A stretch of 8,846 bases of DNA from Planctomycetota bacterium (GTDB lineage: Bacteria > Planctomycetota > UBA1135 > UBA2386). The notes beneath the pieces are model-generated. The model was given only the letters and a program-made list of their open reading frames with translations. It was not told where the DNA came from and did no database searches. Position 1 is the stretch's first letter. The number at the start of each line of letters is the position of its first letter. Shown here piece after piece: positions 5,993 to 8,846 of the stretch. The position numbers and the translations under genes are program-made. Location: NCBI GenBank assembly GCA_020425915.1, contig JAGQQZ010000266.1, positions 1 through 8,846 of the forward strand. The letters run 5' to 3'.

Positions 5993-8846
5993 CGCAGCTA
6001 TCGCACTTGAGGCAGGTGCCGTTCCGGACCAGCGTGAACAGCCCGCAGGCGCCGCACGGGTCACCCTCGTAGCCTTTCAGTCGCGCCTCGCGCAGTAGGA
6101 TGATCTGCTCGCGCAGTTCGACCTGCTGTGCGGTCGCGGTCGAACGGCCGTTGGAGCGCGCGGGTCCACGGTCGTTCGAAGTCGTCGGCGGCAACGGTTC
6201 GTCGTCGTCATCGTCGTCGTCGTTCGGGCCGCCGGTCGTCGTGTTGCTCAGGTCCTCCTCCTGGACCTGGACCAGATCGGTTCGATCGAGGTAGTTGATC
6301 GCGAGGTCGCGGAACACGTAATCGATGACCGAAGTCACCATCTTGATCTTGTCGTGCCCTTGGACGATGCCGTTCGGCTCGAAGCGAGTGAACACGAACG
6401 CGTCGACGAACTCGTCGAGCGGCACGCCGTGCTGCAAGCCGAGCGAGACGGCGATCGCGAAGCAGTTCATCAAGCTCCGGAAGGCCGCGCCTTCCTTGTG
6501 CATGTCGAGGAAGATCTCGCCGAGCGTGCCGTCGTCGTACTCGCCGGTCCGCAGGTAGATCTTGTGGCTGCCGACGGTCGTCTTCTGGGTGTAGCCCTTG
6601 CGCCGGTGGGGCAGGCGACGCCGCTGCGCGAGGTAGTGGTGGACGACGCGCTCGGTGATCTGCTCGGCCGCGGCTTCGACCTCGGCCGGGAAGTTCGAAC
6701 TGTCCTCGTCGGAGTCGGCGAACGTGCTGAGCGGTTGTGACAGCTTCGACCCGTCGCGGTAGAGGGCCACCGCCTTGATCATGTGACGCCAGGAATGCCC
6801 GTACGCATCGCGCACGTCCTCCAGCGTCGCGTCGTTCGGCATGTTGATCGTCTTGCTGATCGCGCCCGAGATGAACGGTTGGACGGCCGCCATCATCTCG
6901 ATGTGTGCCCGATACGGGATGAACCGGGTGCCGATCTTGCCGCAGCGATTCGCGCAGTCGAACACCGGCAGGTGTTCGTCCTCGAGATGCGGTGCACCTT
7001 CGACGGTCATCGTGCCGCAGACGTAGTCGTTCGCCGCGGCGATCTCCGCTTTGGTGAAGCCGAACTCGCGCAGCATGTCGAAGTCCCAGTCGTCGAGCTG
7101 CTCGGCCGTGAAACCGAGCGACTCGATGCAGAACTCCTCGCCGAGCACGTTCTTGTTGAAGCAGAACGACAGGTCGAACGCCGACTTCAGCGTCTCCTCG
7201 ACGCGCTGCAGGGCCGCGTCGTCGAAGCCCTTGGCAGCGAGCGACTCGTGGTTGATCGCCGGGGCGCCGGCGAGCGTCTTGCGGCCGACGGCGTAGGCGA
7301 TGATGTCGTCGATCTGCGAGTTCGAGTAGCCCAATGCCTGCAGCGCGGGCGGCAGCCTCTGGTTGATGATCTTGAAGTAACCGCCGCCGGCCAACTTCTT
7401 GAACTTGACCAACGCGAAGTCGGGTTCGACCCCGGTCGTGTCACAGTCCATCAACAGGCCGATCGTGCCGGTGGGCGCGATGACGGTGACCTGTGCGTTG
7501 CGGTAGCCGTTGGCCTCGCCGAGTTCGAGGGCGCGGTCCCACGCCGTGCGCGCTGCTTCGAGCAGCGCCTTCGGGCAGAGTTCCGTGTCGATGCCCATCG
7601 GCGTCGTCGCGAGTTCCTCGTAGTCCGCGCTCGGCGCCGAGTAGGCGGCACGCCGGTGGTTGCGAATCACGCGGAGCATGTGCTTCCGGTTCTTCGCGTA
7701 GCCCGGGAACGGGCCGAGTTGGGCGGCCATCTCCGCCGACGTCGCGTACGACTCGCCGCACAGCACCGCGGATACGGCTCCTGCGACGGCGCGCGCCTCG
7801 GCCGAGGCGTACGGCAGGCCCATGCGCATCAGGACGGTGCCGAGGTTGGCGTAGCCGAGCCCGAGGGTGCGGTACCGGTAGCTCTTCTCCGCGATCGCCT
7901 CGCTGGGGAAACTGGCCATCAGCACCGAGATCTCGAGCACGATGGTCCAGATCCGGACCGCGTGGCGTAGCGCGGGGATGTCGAACGAGCCGTCCGCGTT
8001 CTGGAAGCGGACGAGGTTCAGTGACGCCAGGTTGCAGGCCGTGTCGTCGAGGAACATGTACTCCGAGCAGGGGTTGCTCGCGTTGATGCGGCCGTCCTCG
8101 GGGCAGGTGTGCCACTCGTTGATCGTCGAGTCGAACTGCAGACCAGGATCCGCGCACGACCAGGCGGCGTACGCGATCTTCTCCCACAGGCCGCGCGCGT
8201 CGATCTCGGCCGCGACGGCGCCGTCGGTGCGGAACCGCAACTTCCACGGTGTGCCGGTCTCGACACACTCGAAGAACGAGTTCGGCACGCGGACGGAGTT
8301 GTTCGAGTTCTGGCCGGAGACCGTGACGTAGGCCTCGCTGTCCCAGTTGGTGTCGTACTCGGTGATGTCGACCGCGCGGTAGCCCTGCGAGCCGAGTTGC
8401 AGCGCGCGCTGCAGGTAGGCTTCGGGCAGACACGCGGCGCGCGCGTTGGCGAGCGCGGTGCGGAGCTTCGCGTTCTCCGCTGGCTTGGTGACCGGCTTGG
8501 TCTCCCCGTCGACCTCGACCAGACAGGCCTCGAGGATCTCGCGCACGTGACGCTTCATCAGCTTGGAGCCGGCGACGAGCGCCGCGACCTTCTGCTCCTC
8601 GGTGACCTTCCAGTCGATGAACTGCTCGATGTCCGGGTGATCGAGGTCGAGGCAGACCATCTTCGCCGCGCGGCGCGTCGTGCCGCCGGACTTGATCGCG
8701 CCGGCGGCGCGATCGCCGATCTTCAGGAACGACATCAGCCCGGACGACTTGCCGCCGCCTGACAGCGGTTCGTTCGCGGCGCGCACGTTCGAGAAGTTCG
8801 TGCCGGTGCCCGAGCCGTACTTGAACAGGCGCGCCTCGCGCACCCA
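5970..8846 (-). CDS. nrdJ: Adenosylcobalamin-dependent (class II) ribonucleotide reductase, N-terminus beyond window
   Basis: Reduces ribonucleotides to deoxyribonucleotides in the cytoplasm using a B12-generated thiyl radical, independent of oxygen. At least 958 codons are present and the frame is open at the right edge. The GTG at 8843 is an internal Val codon (the chain reads WVREARLFKYGSGTG), so the true start lies outside, by family comparison roughly 200-300 residues upstream. Numbering from 8843: NPCSE at 257-261 holds the thiyl-radical Cys259 with N257 and E261, and C270 (CNLASLNL) is the redox Cys 11 residues on, as in Thermotoga NrdJ. APTGTIG is the phosphate-binding loop. A TSCPD-type domain follows (HKIYLRTGEYDDGTLGEIF). 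An acidic linker with seven Asp (875-881) precedes a zinc-ribbon-like tail at 930-957 (C930, C933, C944, C947, C950, C956) ending GCS, thought in this family to shuttle electrons to the active site. All key residues in view are intact. The first redox Cys of the pair should lie beyond the edge. Confidence 0.97.
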   Translation of the reverse strand, partial: WVREARLFKYGSGTGTNFSNVRAANEPLSGGGKSSGLMSFLKIGDRAAGAIKSGGTTRRAAKMVCLDLDHPDIEQFIDWKVTEEQKVAALVAGSKLMKRHVREILEACLVEVDGETKPVTKPAENAKLRTALANARAACLPEAYLQRALQLGSQGYRAVDITEYDTNWDSEAYVTVSGQNSNNSVRVPNSFFECVETGTPWKLRFRTDGAVAAEIDARGLWEKIAYAAWSCADPGLQFDSTINEWHTCPEDGRINASNPCSEYMFLDDTACNLASLNLVRFQNADGSFDIPALRHAVRIWTIVLEISVLMASFPSEAIAEKSYRYRTLGLGYANLGTVLMRMGLPYASAEARAVAGAVSAVLCGESYATSAEMAAQLGPFPGYAKNRKHMLRVIRNHRRAAYSAPSADYEELATTPMGIDTELCPKALLEAARTAWDRALELGEANGYRNAQVTVIAPTGTIGLLMDCDTTGVEPDFALVKFKKLAGGGYFKIINQRLPPALQALGYSNSQIDDIIAYAVGRKTLAGAPAINHESLAAKGFDDAALQRVEETLKSAFDLSFCFNKNVLGEEFCIESLGFTAEQLDDWDFDMLREFGFTKAEIAAANDYVCGTMTVEGAPHLEDEHLPVFDCANRCGKIGTRFIPYRAHIEMMAAVQPFISGAISKTINMPNDATLEDVRDAYGHSWRHMIKAVALYRDGSKLSQPLSTFADSDEDSSNFPAEVEAAAEQITERVVHHYLAQRRRLPHRRKGYTQKTTVGSHKIYLRTGEYDDGTLGEIFLDMHKEGAAFRSLMNCFAIAVSLGLQHGVPLDEFVDAFVFTRFEPNGIVQGHDKIKMVTSVIDYVFRDLAINYLDRTDLVQVQEEDLSNTTTGGPNDDDDDDDEPLPPTTSNDRGPARSNGRSTATAQQVELREQIILLREARLKGYEGDPCGACGLFTLVRNGTCLKCDSCGATSGCS
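5973..6056 (-). other. Cys-rich zinc-ribbon-like C-terminal tail of NrdJ
   Basis: Residues 930-957 contain CxxC, ten residues, CxxC, then two further Cys near the end (C950, C956). This is the typical NrdJ tail; the two CxxC pairs could bind zinc and the last Cys could serve as the thiol relay to the active-site pair. Confidence 0.75.
6201..6221 (-). repeat. Short Asp-codon repeat in the nrdJ linker
   Basis: Seven consecutive Asp codons (six GAC and one GAT on the coding strand) preceded by an Asn codon. This is a small trinucleotide tract in the flexible linker between the TSCPD region and the Cys-rich tail, and may vary in length between strains. Confidence 0.85.

Noticed and set aside
5708..6064. 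118-residue minus-strand frame overlapping the nrdJ end and the small gene
   Set aside because: It is Arg/Ala/Pro-rich with no motif, and would overlap both the Cys-rich NrdJ tail and the two-helix membrane protein, which are far better supported.
6783..7970. 395-residue plus-strand open frame
   Set aside because: It is antisense to the conserved catalytic part of nrdJ, and its composition is that of a codon-bias shadow.
7441..8433. 330-residue minus-strand frame inside nrdJ
   Set aside because: It is an out-of-frame reading of nrdJ; the nrdJ frame contains the NPCSE and APTGTI motifs in the same bases.
1..8846. CRISPR array, insertion sequence, tRNA or rRNA
   Set aside because: No regularly spaced short repeats, no transposase motif or terminal inverted repeats, and no tRNA-like cloverleaf or rRNA sequence were seen on either strand.

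Overview
The window is GC-rich bacterial DNA in which every supported gene lies on the minus strand, so the gene order runs from right to left. Nothing here fixes the species: there is no rRNA or tRNA. The high GC content, a B12-dependent (class II) ribonucleotide reductase, a large Ig-domain lipoprotein with a predicted metalloprotease end, and a regulator built from repeated RNA-polymerase-alpha C-terminal domains suggest a Planctomycetota-like organism. Myxococcota or a relative is also possible. This placement is inference.

Right part (5743-8846): the 3' portion of nrdJ, the adenosylcobalamin-dependent ribonucleotide reductase, whose N-terminus lies beyond the right edge. It is followed after 17 nt by a 69-residue gene for a protein with two membrane segments. 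A perfect 11-bp hairpin with a 4-nt loop covers the nrdJ stop codon. A smaller hairpin follows the little gene and may end the unit.

Middle (5382-5742): about 360 bp without a credible gene. It holds several short stem-loops, an orphan GGAGGTGA and a 10-bp direct repeat that overlaps the next start codon. No convincing promoter could be read.

Left part (1-5381): three tightly packed genes that look like one operon. The first encodes a 1004-residue lipoprotein with about five tandem SbsA/Big_5-type Ig-like domains, one more beta domain, an EF-hand/dockerin-like calcium loop and a C-terminal HEAGH metalloprotease motif. Five bases later comes a 334-residue secreted protein with a TIMP/netrin-like N-terminal pattern and a HEAT-like helical C-terminal half. 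A 4-base ATGA overlap leads into a long gene still open at the left edge. Its first 453 residues carry three alphaCTD-like helix-hairpin-helix repeats, a sigma-region-4-like segment and winged-helix-like stretches.

The nrdJ unit is housekeeping DNA precursor synthesis. The second unit is the part worth attention: a surface protease-like lipoprotein, a secreted partner with an inhibitor-like fold, and an RNA-polymerase-domain regulator, all apparently co-transcribed. The functional link between them is inferred from gene order only.
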